A DNA stretch of 64,000 nucleotides from an uncultured Sphingomonadaceae bacterium (GCA_947497455.1 CANMGU010000001.1:248001-312000), one strand, 5' to 3'. Counted from the first letter of the stretch, positions 1 to 8,675 are shown. Numbers and translations: made by a program. The notes: generated from the letters alone by a model not told the origin.

Positions 1-501
1 TTCCCAATTGCTTATATGGCGCCGATACCCGTCCGGATGTAGCAAGCCTTTAACCACATTTGATGCGATTGGTACGTTTGCCAAATCATTTGTATCAAAG
101 AGCCAGGAAAGAAACTTAACCGCATTCCCATTGGCTGCCAAACTATTGTGAAAGCGATCAAACACCAATACCGGATAGGGCATCTGACCATCTAGAATTT
201 GATCGATTGCTTGCTGAACTGGGGCCAGTTCAGGGTCAGTCAGGTTGCTTTCATTATATCGGGGTGCAAATCCTGCGGCCAGCATCAACTCATTACGATC
301 GCGAAGCGGAATATCCAAAGCGTCGCTGAGCGCTACGATCATCATCCTGCTTGGGTTCGACCTTCCGGATTCAAGAAAACTGATATGCTTTTGAGAAGAA
401 CCGCTGCGCAGGGCTAGTTCCAATTGGCTGACGCCTACGCCCCGCCGCCATTGGCGCAGGATATCGGAGAAGCGGTTTTGAGATAATATCGCTTTGTTCA
501 T
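1..501 (-). CDS. XRE-family regulator, MmyB-like (partial)
   Basis: The gene runs off the left edge; its ATG is at 501, preceded by AAGGGG. About 167 residues are visible. Residues 10-65 form an XRE/Cro helix-turn-helix (LRQWRRGVGVSQLELALRSG, then QKHISFLESGRSNPSR). After it begins an MmyB-type ligand-binding region (LVFDRFHNSLAANGNAV, then VVKGLLHPDGYR), the usual layout of these cytoplasmic regulators, normally about 260 residues. It is transcribed away from the membrane SRPBCC gene at 606, and the 104-bp gap holds an inverted repeat (531-555) that may be its operator. The domain is seen directly; the regulatory target is inferred from position. Confidence 0.85.
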   Translation of the reverse strand, partial: MNKAILSQNRFSDILRQWRRGVGVSQLELALRSGSSQKHISFLESGRSNPSRMMIVALSDALDIPLRDRNELMLAAGFAPRYNESNLTDPELAPVQQAIDQILDGQMPYPVLVFDRFHNSLAANGNAVKFLSWLFDTNDLANVPIASNVVKGLLHPDGYRRHISNWE

Positions 502-530
502 TCCCCTTGTTCACAGTTTTCCGGTCCTCA

Positions 531-555
531 TTCAATTACCTATAATGTAATTGAA
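531..555. promoter_or_regulatory. Inverted repeat over a -10 box, candidate operator
   Basis: TTCAATTAC and GTAATTGAA are perfect 9-base arms (531-539, 547-555) around a 7-base spacer that contains TATAAT at 541-546, a good -10 box for the rightward gene at 606. A protein bound here would block that promoter. The divergent XRE regulator is the natural candidate. No clear -35 was found. Confidence 0.5.
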
Positions 556-605
556 ACTATTCCCGAACAAAGCAGACTGTCCTCCAAACCAAAGGAGGTA
601 CACTG

Positions 606-1511
606 ATGGAATTTCAAGCTCATACCAGCCTTGTTCGCCGCTCGCTGGCGGCAAATTTTATCTTCTCAACCATATGCGCGCTGTTGCTGTTGAGCAATTC
701 TGACGGGATTGCTGAAGCTATGTTCACAGGCCCAATGGTCTGGTTTGGTTTGACTGCGGGTAGATTATTGTTCGGTCTTGGACTGGCGTTGCTGCTATTT
801 GGGTTATTGGTTCTATTTTTCACCCTTCGCAAGCGGATCTCGAAACCTGGAGTTCAATTCATAATCTACAACGACTTGGCCTGGGTGGTTTTCAGCGGTG
901 CTGGCCTATTCATGGGAGTGGGCTTTATTACCGGCTGGGGGACCGCGATCATCATCGTCGTGGCACTGGTGGTTCTCACTTTTGCCTTTAACCAATTTCT
1001 TGGTCTAAAATTTCTCTATCAGGGCAACAGCAAAGTCACCGTAGATCAAGATGGTGATTTTGTCGTCATGACCGCAAGCCGCAAGGTGAATGCCAGTTCG
1101 GAGCGGGCTTGGAATGTGATGGTTGACCATGAACGTTATTCAGACGTTGCGGATAACATCGCGAATGTCGAAATCCTCGGCGACAAGAAAATGGGCCGGG
1201 GGATGGAGCGCCGTTGCACAGGAAACAAGGGTGAGACATGGACTGAACATGCCCATATCTGGGATGAAGGCAGTCGGTATGGTTTCATCATCGACACCAA
1301 GGACCCAAATTATCCATATCCATTGGAGTCATTGAACGCGATCTGGTCAGTGGAGGAAATCGCGCCGAACAAGTCCGAAGTGGCAATGCGGATGCGCTTG
1401 CAGCCGAAGAGAGGATTGAAAGGTGGTATGTTCATGATGGCTATGGTGCCGATGTTCGCCACCGTGGTTGATAACCTATTAGGTCGGTGGGCATCAAAAA
1501 TGGAAATGTAG
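606..1511 (+). CDS. Membrane protein with C-terminal SRPBCC domain
   Basis: 301 residues, start supported by AAAGGAGG seven bases upstream. The N-terminal half has about four hydrophobic segments (near 14-32, 40-66, 88-105 and 110-130). The C-terminal half from about 147 is a START/SRPBCC (polyketide cyclase type) fold: VMTASRKVNASSERAWNVM, then the ERRCTGNKGETWTEH and YGFIIDT strands. SRPBCC domains bind hydrophobic ligands in a deep cavity and are usually soluble, so a membrane anchor is unusual and suggests a lipid or membrane-soluble ligand. It stands alone, next to the divergent XRE regulator. Domain calls are firm at family level; ligand and role are unknown. Confidence 0.75.
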   Translation: MEFQAHTSLVRRSLAANFIFSTICALLLLSNSDGIAEAMFTGPMVWFGLTAGRLLFGLGLALLLFGLLVLFFTLRKRISKPGVQFIIYNDLAWVVFSGAGLFMGVGFITGWGTAIIIVVALVVLTFAFNQFLGLKFLYQGNSKVTVDQDGDFVVMTASRKVNASSERAWNVMVDHERYSDVADNIANVEILGDKKMGRGMERRCTGNKGETWTEHAHIWDEGSRYGFIIDTKDPNYPYPLESLNAIWSVEEIAPNKSEVAMRMRLQPKRGLKGGMFMMAMVPMFATVVDNLLGRWASKMEM

Positions 1512-1761
1512 TTTCAGACGCCTGAAAACGGTTGCAAGTCGTTATCGAAAGCCGGAATTCTATTTTGGCTTTCGATAGACATGATAAGAGAAATGCTGTT
1601 TTTGCGCACGAGTAGATCTTTTCAACCGAATGAAGGAGCGCTTTAAGGATTCCGTTATCTACCAATTTGCTCAAGCCAGAAATATCTGTCACGATTGCTG
1701 GTACTGTTGAAGAGGTCAATCACAAGATGGCCGAACCAATTCCCCGAAAAGGACAAGTCTT

Positions 1762-2178
1762 ATGAACCAGATGCGCGCGGCTGATATTATCAGACAACTG
1801 GATATGAAGCCGCACCCCGAGGGCGGCCACTATGTTGAAACCTTCCGCGACGATGCCTCGACGGCAATTTACTTCTTGCTGGAGGAGGGCGAATATTCCC
1901 ACTGGCACCGTGTACATGGCAGCGCGGAGCTCTGGCACCATTATGCAGGAGATGCCTTGCAGCTCATGCTTTCATCGGATGGCAGTGAGATCGAAAAGCA
2001 TCATTTGGGCCTGCGTTTTGAAAAAAACGAAAAACCGATGGTTGTTGTGCCTGCAGGATGCTGGCAAATGGCAAGGTGTCTGGGGCATTGGACACTTGTT
2101 GGGTGTACGGTTGCCCCTGGTTTTGATTTCGCCAATTTTGAAATGGCTCCGCCAGACTGGGAACCCGGGCCCAGCTAG
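1762..2178 (+). CDS. DUF985 cupin-fold protein
   Basis: 138 residues, AAAAGGA about ten bases before the ATG. It opens with the DUF985 signature (IRQLDMKPHPEGGHYVETFR) and continues YFLLEEGEYSHWHRVHGSAELWHHYAG, a small cupin barrel with a His/Glu-rich strand pair that can hold a metal or small ligand. The end (GCTVAPGFDFANFEMA) is also typical. It points toward the LytTR gene, with only 15 bases between the stop codons. Family members are related to sugar epimerase-like cupins, but their reaction is generally not known, and I assign none here. Confidence 0.8.
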   Translation: MNQMRAADIIRQLDMKPHPEGGHYVETFRDDASTAIYFLLEEGEYSHWHRVHGSAELWHHYAGDALQLMLSSDGSEIEKHHLGLRFEKNEKPMVVVPAGCWQMARCLGHWTLVGCTVAPGFDFANFEMAPPDWEPGPS

Positions 2179-2193
2179 GTATAGGTGGTCAAA

Positions 2194-3132
2194 TCACAAA
2201 AGGGATGCGCGTGAAATTTTGGTTTCTGGGACCGACAATAGATCTTCAACTGTTTTCTTGAAGCTCGATGAAACTGGTACTTTTGATCCGTTTGACATGA
2301 TCAGGAATGTCTTTCGACCCGAGCGCGAGAGCCTTTTGATTTCGGTGCTGACAACCCACCAAGATCGATGCACTTGTAAGCCTCCATATGTTTCCAGTTC
2401 CCTAATCGCGTCGCGAAACCGCATTAAGATTAAATCTTCACCTGCTTGCGTGACAACTCGCAGATAGTGATCCTCCATTTGCAGATAGATGAGGTCAGTG
2501 CCGATCCGATCTGGTAAGCGGGAGAAAAATGCCGCGCCCGGAGTAACAGCCAGGATACTGGATTGAGGGATATCTTTGTACCGATAAGCGACAATCAGAG
2601 AAACCAAGCCGGCGCTGATCAGAACAATGGTTAGAACGCTAGCATATAGTTTTACAACTTCGGTCAAAACGAGGGATACCGGTGGGTCAATATCGCTCCT
2701 GATCTCTGAAATTTCATAAAAAGGCAGCCATGTCACTGACATGAAGAAGTTGTAAAGACCGATGTCGGTTATCGCCACTATGATGGTCATCGGAAGCGCA
2801 CTCAGACAGACCAACAGTGCTGTACCGGGCACTATATTCAAGTCTTTGAGAAACGATATCCCTCGCACGGATCTTGCTGCCAAAGGTAAGATAATGCCGC
2901 CGAACAACCCCAACATCGTGAACCAATAGACAAAGCGCCAGACAGAGGGTTCGTCAAAGGTTCCAAAGGGTCCCAGCAAGGAGAAGATGACGGCAAGCAG
3001 GACATATATACCTATATGCATTCGATAGTCCTGCCACTTGAGATCGGCCCAGTAGTTCAGCAGTCTTATCATGTTCATTGGCGTTTGTGTCAGCGGCCGC
3101 GGAGTTGATTTCATAAGCATGTTACATACCAA
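2194..3132 (-). CDS. Membrane-anchored LytTR transcriptional regulator
   Basis: 312 residues. The N-terminal part has about four membrane segments (for example IGIYVLLAVIFSLLG, LLVCLSALPMTIIVAI and ASVLTIVLISAGLVSLIVAY). From about residue 205 a LytTR DNA-binding domain follows (LIYLQMEDHYLRVVT, RFRDAIRELE, VHRSWWV, KVPVSSSFKKTV). There is no receiver domain, so it should sense through the membrane rather than by phosphorelay. The start is uncertain: no clear ribosome site precedes 3132, and the methionines at residues 5 and 7 are alternatives. It is divergent from the MipA/OmpV gene at 3356; the shared region carries TTCACG repeats, so control of the porin-like gene is a reasonable inference. 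Confidence 0.8.
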   Translation of the reverse strand: MVCNMLMKSTPRPLTQTPMNMIRLLNYWADLKWQDYRMHIGIYVLLAVIFSLLGPFGTFDEPSVWRFVYWFTMLGLFGGIILPLAARSVRGISFLKDLNIVPGTALLVCLSALPMTIIVAITDIGLYNFFMSVTWLPFYEISEIRSDIDPPVSLVLTEVVKLYASVLTIVLISAGLVSLIVAYRYKDIPQSSILAVTPGAAFFSRLPDRIGTDLIYLQMEDHYLRVVTQAGEDLILMRFRDAIRELETYGGLQVHRSWWVVSTEIKRLSRSGRKTFLIMSNGSKVPVSSSFKKTVEDLLSVPETKISRASLL

Positions 3133-3145
3133 TGCAGCGGGACAA

Positions 3146-3244
3146 TTTCACGGGAAATACTCAATTTCAGGTAATTTTTCGGCGTTTTCACGAAACGTGA
3201 ATCTGCGTTTGTTTCATTTTGCGAACGTTTTTCATCATTTCACG
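3146..3244. promoter_or_regulatory. Three TTTCACG repeats, one in a perfect dyad
   Basis: The heptamer TTTCACG occurs at 3146-3152, 3186-3192 and 3238-3244 in the 223-bp divergent region between the LytTR regulator and the MipA/OmpV gene. The middle copy belongs to a perfect palindrome, TTCACGAAACGTGAA (3187-3201). Spacings are 40 and 52 bases, about four and five helical turns. This suggests a multi-site operator. The motif does not obviously match the usual LytTR consensus, so the binding protein is uncertain. Confidence 0.45.
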
Positions 3245-3355
3245 TAACCCAGATTGTCCTGCCGCGTGACAAAGGCAAAGGACCATTTTGGTCGCTGGCA
3301 GAACTTATCCCTCGGCTGACGTTGTCCCCCAAATTATGAGTAGGATTATATATCA

Positions 3356-4129
3356 ATGCCTTATTTTTCGCGTTTCTCGATTGCCCCTGTTGCCGCTTTA
3401 ACTTTCTCCACTTTGAGTTATCCGGCTACAGCAAATGAGAATGCACAAGATGGCGACCATATCATGGTCGGCGCTGGTGTACTTCTTCAAAAGGATCCGT
3501 TTCTGGATTCTGAGACGCAAGCCTATCCCCTCCCACTTATCTCAATTCGGCAAGGCGTGTTCTACTTTGAAGGAACTGAAGCGGGTGTCGAACTTGAAGC
3601 CGATTGGAATGAAATCACTCCTGCGCTGAGCGTGTTCGTTGCCGGACGTTTCACCAACGGACAAGATCGCGAAAAAGTAACAGCTGATGCTGGCGCGCGC
3701 GTCTCTCTGACGTCGCAGTACGGAACGATCAGCATCGGGTATCAACACGATGTCACGGATAAATTCAACGGTGGAGAGGCAATTGCCCGTTACAGTCTTC
3801 CAATTTCCGTTGGTAGCTTCACAATCACGCCGGCTCTGCAGGCGAGTTGGTTAGATCGAAAAACAGCCAACTATATGTATGGCGTGACGGCAAAGCAGCG
3901 TGCAAAAATGATCGAAAAAGAAAGAGATGTATTGTTACCAATATCGCAGATTTCCGACGATGCATGGAACTTTGGTGGTGATATTACGGTGACCGCTCAG
4001 ATTGGTGATCATATCCTGCTCTACGGTTCTTTGGGCGGCACCTATCTTGATAAGTCCATCCGCAATAGTCCTGCCATCGATCAAGAGTGGGAAGCCGAAG
4101 CCGTCTTAGGCATTGCATATAGTTTTTAG
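3356..4129 (+). CDS. MipA/OmpV family outer membrane protein
   Basis: 257 residues with a signal peptide ending near PATA|NENA. The mature part alternates hydrophobic and polar residues as in a beta barrel and has MipA/OmpV landmarks: IMVGAGVLLQKDPFLDSE, PLPLISIRQGVFYFEG, YGTISIGYQHDVTD, and a terminal aromatic strand VLGIAYSF. The family comprises outer-membrane barrels, including a scaffold for peptidoglycan enzymes in E. coli; the exact role here is unknown. A GAGTAGGA stretch about twelve bases upstream serves as ribosome site. Its promoter region is shared with the divergent LytTR regulator. Confidence 0.85.
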   Translation: MPYFSRFSIAPVAALTFSTLSYPATANENAQDGDHIMVGAGVLLQKDPFLDSETQAYPLPLISIRQGVFYFEGTEAGVELEADWNEITPALSVFVAGRFTNGQDREKVTADAGARVSLTSQYGTISIGYQHDVTDKFNGGEAIARYSLPISVGSFTITPALQASWLDRKTANYMYGVTAKQRAKMIEKERDVLLPISQISDDAWNFGGDITVTAQIGDHILLYGSLGGTYLDKSIRNSPAIDQEWEAEAVLGIAYSF

Positions 4130-4194
4130 CAAAAACTGGGTCGGTTGGATTGGCCGGCCCATCGCATTGGCCACCTTTCTGGAGTTCCCCCGAA

Positions 4195-4830
4195 ATGCGT
4201 CATCTGTATATTCTGGCTCGCCAATTGTTTATGACCATAGGAACGATCCTGCTCATCGCAGGATTTGCGATCACACTAGCCAACGCTCTGCCCTATCTTT
4301 TTGTCGCAGAAAGCTACGTTTCCTTTTTCGGAGATAGAGACCCGCAGGAACTTAGGCATATCCCTGCATTGCTCCACATTGCTCCGGCCATTGTTGCTTT
4401 GATGGTAGGACCGTTTCAATTTTCGGTCAGATCCCGAAAATATGTACCTCAGATTCATAGGGTGTGTGGCTGGATCTACATCACAAGTGTTTTCACAAGC
4501 GCGTCTGCTTCTCTAATTTTGGTGCCCTACACTTTCGGAGGTGCAGTTAACGGGTTGGGCTTCGGCATACTCGCGGTGCTCTGGCTGTCTGCGACCCTCA
4601 TCGCAACGATCAAGGCGATCCAAGTTGATGTTTCGCAGCATCAACAATGGATGATGCGTTCATATGTGTTGACCTGTGCGGGCGTTATGTTCCGCTTAGA
4701 GATGTTGGTGTTGCAGCAGTTCTTGAGCTGGAGTTATTATGAAGCCTATTCGTTTTCAGCTTGGGCATGCTGGATACCAAGTACAATTGCATTGGAAATC
4801 TGGTTGCGGGTTAAGCGGCATCGCTTGTGA
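4195..4830 (+). CDS. DUF2306 integral membrane protein
   Basis: 211 residues from the ATG at 4195, chosen because CTGGAG lies about ten bases upstream; a longer TTG start at 4150 lacks one. Six to seven membrane segments. The DUF2306 landmarks are LLHIAPAIVALMVGPFQFS, the charged pair HRVCGWIYI, and HQQWMMRSYVLTCAGVMFR, whose His and Arg residues lie at helix ends. Some relatives carry haem-like ligand residues, but function is not established. It follows the MipA/OmpV gene in the same direction by 65 bases and may be cotranscribed. Confidence 0.75.
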   Translation: MRHLYILARQLFMTIGTILLIAGFAITLANALPYLFVAESYVSFFGDRDPQELRHIPALLHIAPAIVALMVGPFQFSVRSRKYVPQIHRVCGWIYITSVFTSASASLILVPYTFGGAVNGLGFGILAVLWLSATLIATIKAIQVDVSQHQQWMMRSYVLTCAGVMFRLEMLVLQQFLSWSYYEAYSFSAWACWIPSTIALEIWLRVKRHRL

Positions 4831-4976
4831 TGCAGCGGTCCAAAGAGCCGTCAATATAGATATCTTAGAGCGTGTTGGTTCTGAAGGCTCTTTCTCCAGT
4901 TGAGCCTCTTGTCGCAAAATCAGGTAGATACGTGATTCAAAATTGTCGTTGAGAAGCAAGAACGGAATCGCAGAAA

Positions 4977-6317
4977 CTAATCTGCTCGTTTTCTCGATCT
5001 GGACTGAATATCCGATAGCACCCAATCAATAACAGGGTCTCGACCAGCCTTAAAGTCTTCCCATGTTGTCGCGATTTCGACGTCTGGAACCACGCCAATT
5101 GAATTTTCATCCTGTAGCCTGAAAAGTCGCTTGGAGAAAGAAATCTCAAGGCCTGAATTCGGCAGTTTGAACTTATCAGAGTCCTGATAGCCTACTGGAT
5201 TCCCACCAGTTGGAGATCCAATTAGTCGGGCGTTCAGAACCTGTCTGAATTGTACAGCGTTCATCATCGCAGCGGAGAATGTTTTTCGGCCGATTAGTAC
5301 ATAGACACCGTCCCGCCAGTTGATCACATCTTCATCCAGTACGGCTTCAGCAAGCCGATACCCAACAAACCCGTTGCCGCCGCGGTTGCCCCGCAGGTCA
5401 ATAATAAGATTTCTGGGTTTATTGTTTTTAACCCCAGCGACGAGTTGTTCACCGAATGTAGCCATATTTTCAGCTGATGGAATTTTGTCGAACTTGACAA
5501 ACAGTGTCTTGAATGCCGGAACGTGACGGAACCATAGATTTTCGGAAAAAGCGTTAGCTGGGCGCTTCAGAAGTGCTGGACCTTCAGCAGTAACTGGCAA
5601 GATCTCGGGTCGCTCACCCCATTTGAAAGTCAAAAGGGGAATTTGGTAACTTTCTCCTTTGGAGTCGAGCACCGTGATTTCAAATTTTTTGTCGTCTTCA
5701 AGAATATCGAGCCCTACTAGTAAATCAGCACAACCTAGAAACGCTTCGATAAACACCTCTTCTGAGTATTTATTCTCGGTATATTGAGCGATCTTTTTTA
5801 GGCGATTGCGTGCTTCGTCAATCGGGGTGTCCGCAAGCATCAAAACCTTTGCGCCATTTAACGCAATATTGTCTGCACTGGCGCCAATCACTCGTACTTC
5901 GTTCCCGAATATTCCGAAACTTAAAGGCGCCCAGCGGTATCGGCTTCTGTTGGCCCTTATCGATGTATGACCGTCGGAAACGCCGCCGCCGATTAGGTGC
6001 GTAGTTGCCCAGAGTTCAACTTCCGCTTCCATGGGGCTCAGATCGGGCAGGCTGCGTTTGAGCTGCTTGAGTTTGCTCTCGAATTCTTCGGGCGAAACAC
6101 TATGAAATAGGTCAATATGCCGGATGGTCAGTTCTCGCTGATAAGTTTCAATATCTTCTCGCCATTGTTCCACTTCATTGGGCGGCATTGCGCTGGCAAT
6201 TGAACTGGAGATAATGCTGAATATCGCAACGGATGCGACGATAATGCAAGATATACAGCGGATCCAGCAGCAGTTGGATCGCACAAAATCTATTGGTTTT
6301 CGCTCATATACGGACAT
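4977..6317 (-). CDS. S41 family peptidase-like protein
   Basis: 446 residues. A hydrophobic segment at about 20-43 (ISCIIVASVAIFSIISSSIA) serves as signal peptide or anchor, so the enzyme should act in the periplasm. The C-terminal half is a tail-specific-protease (TSPc) core: NLIIDLRGNRGGNG, then GRKTFSAAMMNA with the nucleophile serine in the TFSA turn, then GSPTGGNPVGY. No PDZ domain is obvious between the N-terminal cap (DLFHSVSPEEFESKL) and the core, which resembles the tricorn/IRBP-like branch more than classic Prc. It is a single gene with free space on both sides. Substrate unknown. Confidence 0.8.
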   Translation of the reverse strand: MSVYERKPIDFVRSNCCWIRCISCIIVASVAIFSIISSSIASAMPPNEVEQWREDIETYQRELTIRHIDLFHSVSPEEFESKLKQLKRSLPDLSPMEAEVELWATTHLIGGGVSDGHTSIRANRSRYRWAPLSFGIFGNEVRVIGASADNIALNGAKVLMLADTPIDEARNRLKKIAQYTENKYSEEVFIEAFLGCADLLVGLDILEDDKKFEITVLDSKGESYQIPLLTFKWGERPEILPVTAEGPALLKRPANAFSENLWFRHVPAFKTLFVKFDKIPSAENMATFGEQLVAGVKNNKPRNLIIDLRGNRGGNGFVGYRLAEAVLDEDVINWRDGVYVLIGRKTFSAAMMNAVQFRQVLNARLIGSPTGGNPVGYQDSDKFKLPNSGLEISFSKRLFRLQDENSIGVVPDVEIATTWEDFKAGRDPVIDWVLSDIQSRSRKRAD

Positions 6318-6530
6318 CGGCTCTCCGAAACTCTAGAATTTGAAAAACTTCGTTATTCAAACTGGCTAAGATTATGCCAAAAACTCCAGCTGAACTATCA
6401 AAATGTGACTAAAATTACTGCTTAGTCCGCACTATAAAATGCGGTATCGGGATAGTCATGTGTAGCTTGGCGCGAGTGTCGTAGCCTGATTGTCTGTCAG
6501 GCGCGATTTCCTCCGGTGTAATAAAGCAGA

Positions 6531-7649
6531 TTATTCGTAGAGAAGTTGCGCAGCCGCCTCTGTCATCCTGACGAAGTCATGTCCTGCTAGAGGAACAGTT
6601 TGAAGCTTCCAGCCAAACCGTGTGGTTTGCTTTTCTGCTAGACTTAGACCTGTGCGGAAGAAGTTTCTGCCGCGTGCTAGGCGATTTTTGCCTTGCTTAT
6701 CAATCATGGGAGTGTGCAGCAGCGTTCCGCCTGCGGTATCGGAATTATCCTCTTCCCCAAGCAGGATTGTAAGCTGATTGCTCAATATTTCACTTAGTTG
6801 TTCTTTGAGTATTCCAGTGCCGGCCATGCCGCTGGGCGGGGGCGTGCTGAATGCGGGTAATGTATAAAACCCGGCATTTGCTGCAACAATACGGTTAGCC
6901 TTGGATCCTGGATGAAACAGAGCCAGCCGGTGAAGAATTTGACCGCCGGCTGAATGACCAAAAATATCATATCCGGTGCGTTTGGACCCTGTGATCCTCG
7001 CCAATAAATCAAAGGTACGATCGAAATCTGAGAATATCCAATTGTTGCTGTCGGGTTCCGGGTTCATTTGGATATCTTCATCTTTTAGCCGGAGAATACG
7101 CGCATTTGGTCCCGTGCTTACAAAATTTGGGTTGTTTAGCTTGAGGTCCTTAACCACTCCACCCATCTGATAGGCCGCAAAGTCATATGCTTCTTCCGGA
7201 TAGCCCAGTGCAGCCACCAATACGCTCTTGCGAGCCGCCACTTCCAGCCAGGCATTTCGATAGTCGTCACTATTTCGGCCCGCGCCCGGGATGACGACCA
7301 AGATGCGGGATTCTGGCGTAAAACCGGTCGGCTTGTAATAGTGCACGGTGATCCGCCGGTTTTCTCGTCCTATTCCACCAGAAATCTGGAAATGCCCGGC
7401 GCCGGCGGGGAGATGATGCGGCTCGAACCCCAAATTTTGCTCCTTCACTGGCTTTAGGATCATGCCGCAATCGGGGCAGCGACCGGGCGCCTGAAATGTC
7501 TGCTCATCCAATGCGCAATCGCAGGGAGGACAGAAAAAAGTTTCCTGTTCGGCAGCTCGTGCCGGCTGAAATCTGATAAGGCTTGAGCAAGTACAAACCG
7601 AAAGGGCCGTTGTGACAACTGTTCTACGGGACATTGAGAATTTCATCAC
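6531..7649 (-). CDS. Exported alpha/beta hydrolase with Cys-rich metal ribbon
   Basis: 372 residues. A twin-arginine leader (MSRRTVVTTALSVCTCSS) ends near PARA. Next comes a short ribbon at residues 38-67 with C40, C43, C45, C58 and C61 (FFCPPCDCAL, GRCPDCGMILKPV), matching the heavy-metal-binding ribbon of copper and efflux proteins. Then follows an alpha/beta hydrolase of PHB-depolymerase/esterase type: oxyanion strand VVIPGAGRNSDDY, nucleophile elbow GHSAGG with S233, and a late GHDF histidine. The combination suggests a periplasmic esterase that binds metal, or whose ribbon positions substrate. Its ATG overlaps the stop of the upstream GlxA-type regulator by four bases, so the two are translationally coupled. 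The actual substrate cannot be read from sequence. Confidence 0.78.
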   Translation of the reverse strand: MMKFSMSRRTVVTTALSVCTCSSLIRFQPARAAEQETFFCPPCDCALDEQTFQAPGRCPDCGMILKPVKEQNLGFEPHHLPAGAGHFQISGGIGRENRRITVHYYKPTGFTPESRILVVIPGAGRNSDDYRNAWLEVAARKSVLVAALGYPEEAYDFAAYQMGGVVKDLKLNNPNFVSTGPNARILRLKDEDIQMNPEPDSNNWIFSDFDRTFDLLARITGSKRTGYDIFGHSAGGQILHRLALFHPGSKANRIVAANAGFYTLPAFSTPPPSGMAGTGILKEQLSEILSNQLTILLGEEDNSDTAGGTLLHTPMIDKQGKNRLARGRNFFRTGLSLAEKQTTRFGWKLQTVPLAGHDFVRMTEAAAQLLYE

Positions 7650-8611
7650 ATATCACCTTCACTGAAATGCTTTTGATAGGCGCTGGGGCGAACTCCAAAT
7701 CGTTTTGTAAACGCACGCTGGAATCCGTCGGGGCTGGCAAAGCCTACCATGGTTGCGACTTGTGCTATGCTAGCGCCTTTGCTTAGCAGTGATCGGCCAT
7801 GATCGAGGCGGATATTCTTGATGTAAGCAGCCGGCGAGACACGGAAAGACCTTCTAAAGCGCCGAGAAAACTGCCTTGCGCTTAGGCAAGCTCTGTCGGC
7901 CATTTTTTCAATTGATAAATCTTCTTGCAGATTGCTTGCTGCCCATCGGCATACATCGCCCAAGCGTTCGTCGGTCACGGATTGCATCTGCAAGGGTAAG
8001 GAAAACTGTGTCTGCGCGCCGGGGCGTCTCAGAAAAACAACCATTTCCCGTGCGACCGCCATGGCTTCTGCTTGGCCTACATCTTCCTGGATGAGTTCGA
8101 GCGCCAGATCGATTCCAGCTGTCACGCCACCAGACGAGTAAAATTTCTCGTCCCGCAGGAACAACGCGTTTGCGTTAACCCTCGCGCATGGAAAGCGCTT
8201 TTGGAAATCATCCGCATGAGCCCAATGGGTGGTCACATCGCGTCCGTTTAACAATCCAGCTTCGGCCAATGCATAGGCGCCGGTACAGATCGAAACAATT
8301 CGGGTAAATTTATGCTGATATTTGGTAAGCCATTGAGCGAGCGAGCTCAATGTTTCAGGATGGCGCACGCCTGCACCGCCGGGAATGATCAGAGTATGCG
8401 CAACCGGTTCTACTGGCGCGATACTTTCTGCACAAATTTTCAGGCCAGACTCTGTTTGGAATACAAGTTTTTCCAGTCCCCAGAATTGGATGGAATATCG
8501 GTTTGAGCCATCATCGTTTTTGACAATAGAGAATGCCTCGACGGGACCGGCAACATCGATTGCGTTCATCTTGTCAAACAACAATACTGCTATGGAATGG
8601 TTGGTCGGCAT
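7646..8611 (-). CDS. GlxA-family AraC regulator with DJ-1/PfpI domain
   Basis: 321 residues. Residues 5-170 form a DJ-1/PfpI amidase-like domain (IAVLLFDKMNAIDVAGPVEA, elbow IVSICTGAYALAEAGLL, then VTTHWAH). The C-terminal 100 residues are an AraC helix-turn-helix pair (MADRACLSARQFSRRFRR, IAQVATMVGFASPDGFQRAF). GlxA/FtrA-type regulators sense small nitrogen compounds or amides through the first domain and activate neighbouring catabolic genes. The coupled downstream hydrolase is the obvious target. A 10-bp inverted repeat upstream (8635-8675) may be its own binding site. Confidence 0.9.
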   Translation of the reverse strand: MPTNHSIAVLLFDKMNAIDVAGPVEAFSIVKNDDGSNRYSIQFWGLEKLVFQTESGLKICAESIAPVEPVAHTLIIPGGAGVRHPETLSSLAQWLTKYQHKFTRIVSICTGAYALAEAGLLNGRDVTTHWAHADDFQKRFPCARVNANALFLRDEKFYSSGGVTAGIDLALELIQEDVGQAEAMAVAREMVVFLRRPGAQTQFSLPLQMQSVTDERLGDVCRWAASNLQEDLSIEKMADRACLSARQFSRRFRRSFRVSPAAYIKNIRLDHGRSLLSKGASIAQVATMVGFASPDGFQRAFTKRFGVRPSAYQKHFSEGDM

Positions 8612-8634
8612 ATTCGTCTGGTAGCAAATTGCAC

Positions 8635-8675
8635 ATATGTCTGAAATGACCTTTATCCGATCAAATCAGACATAT
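8635..8675. promoter_or_regulatory. 10-bp inverted repeat upstream of the GlxA regulator
   Basis: ATATGTCTGA (8635-8644) and TCAGACATAT (8666-8675) are perfect arms separated by 21 bases, about three helical turns centre to centre. They lie 24-64 bases before the regulator's ATG at 8611, where an autoregulatory operator would sit. The pairing is certain; function is inferred. Confidence 0.5.

Noticed and set aside
1832..2467. 211-codon plus-strand frame running across the DUF985 gene end
   Set aside because: It overlaps the DUF985 and LytTR coding regions in other frames and has no recognisable protein.
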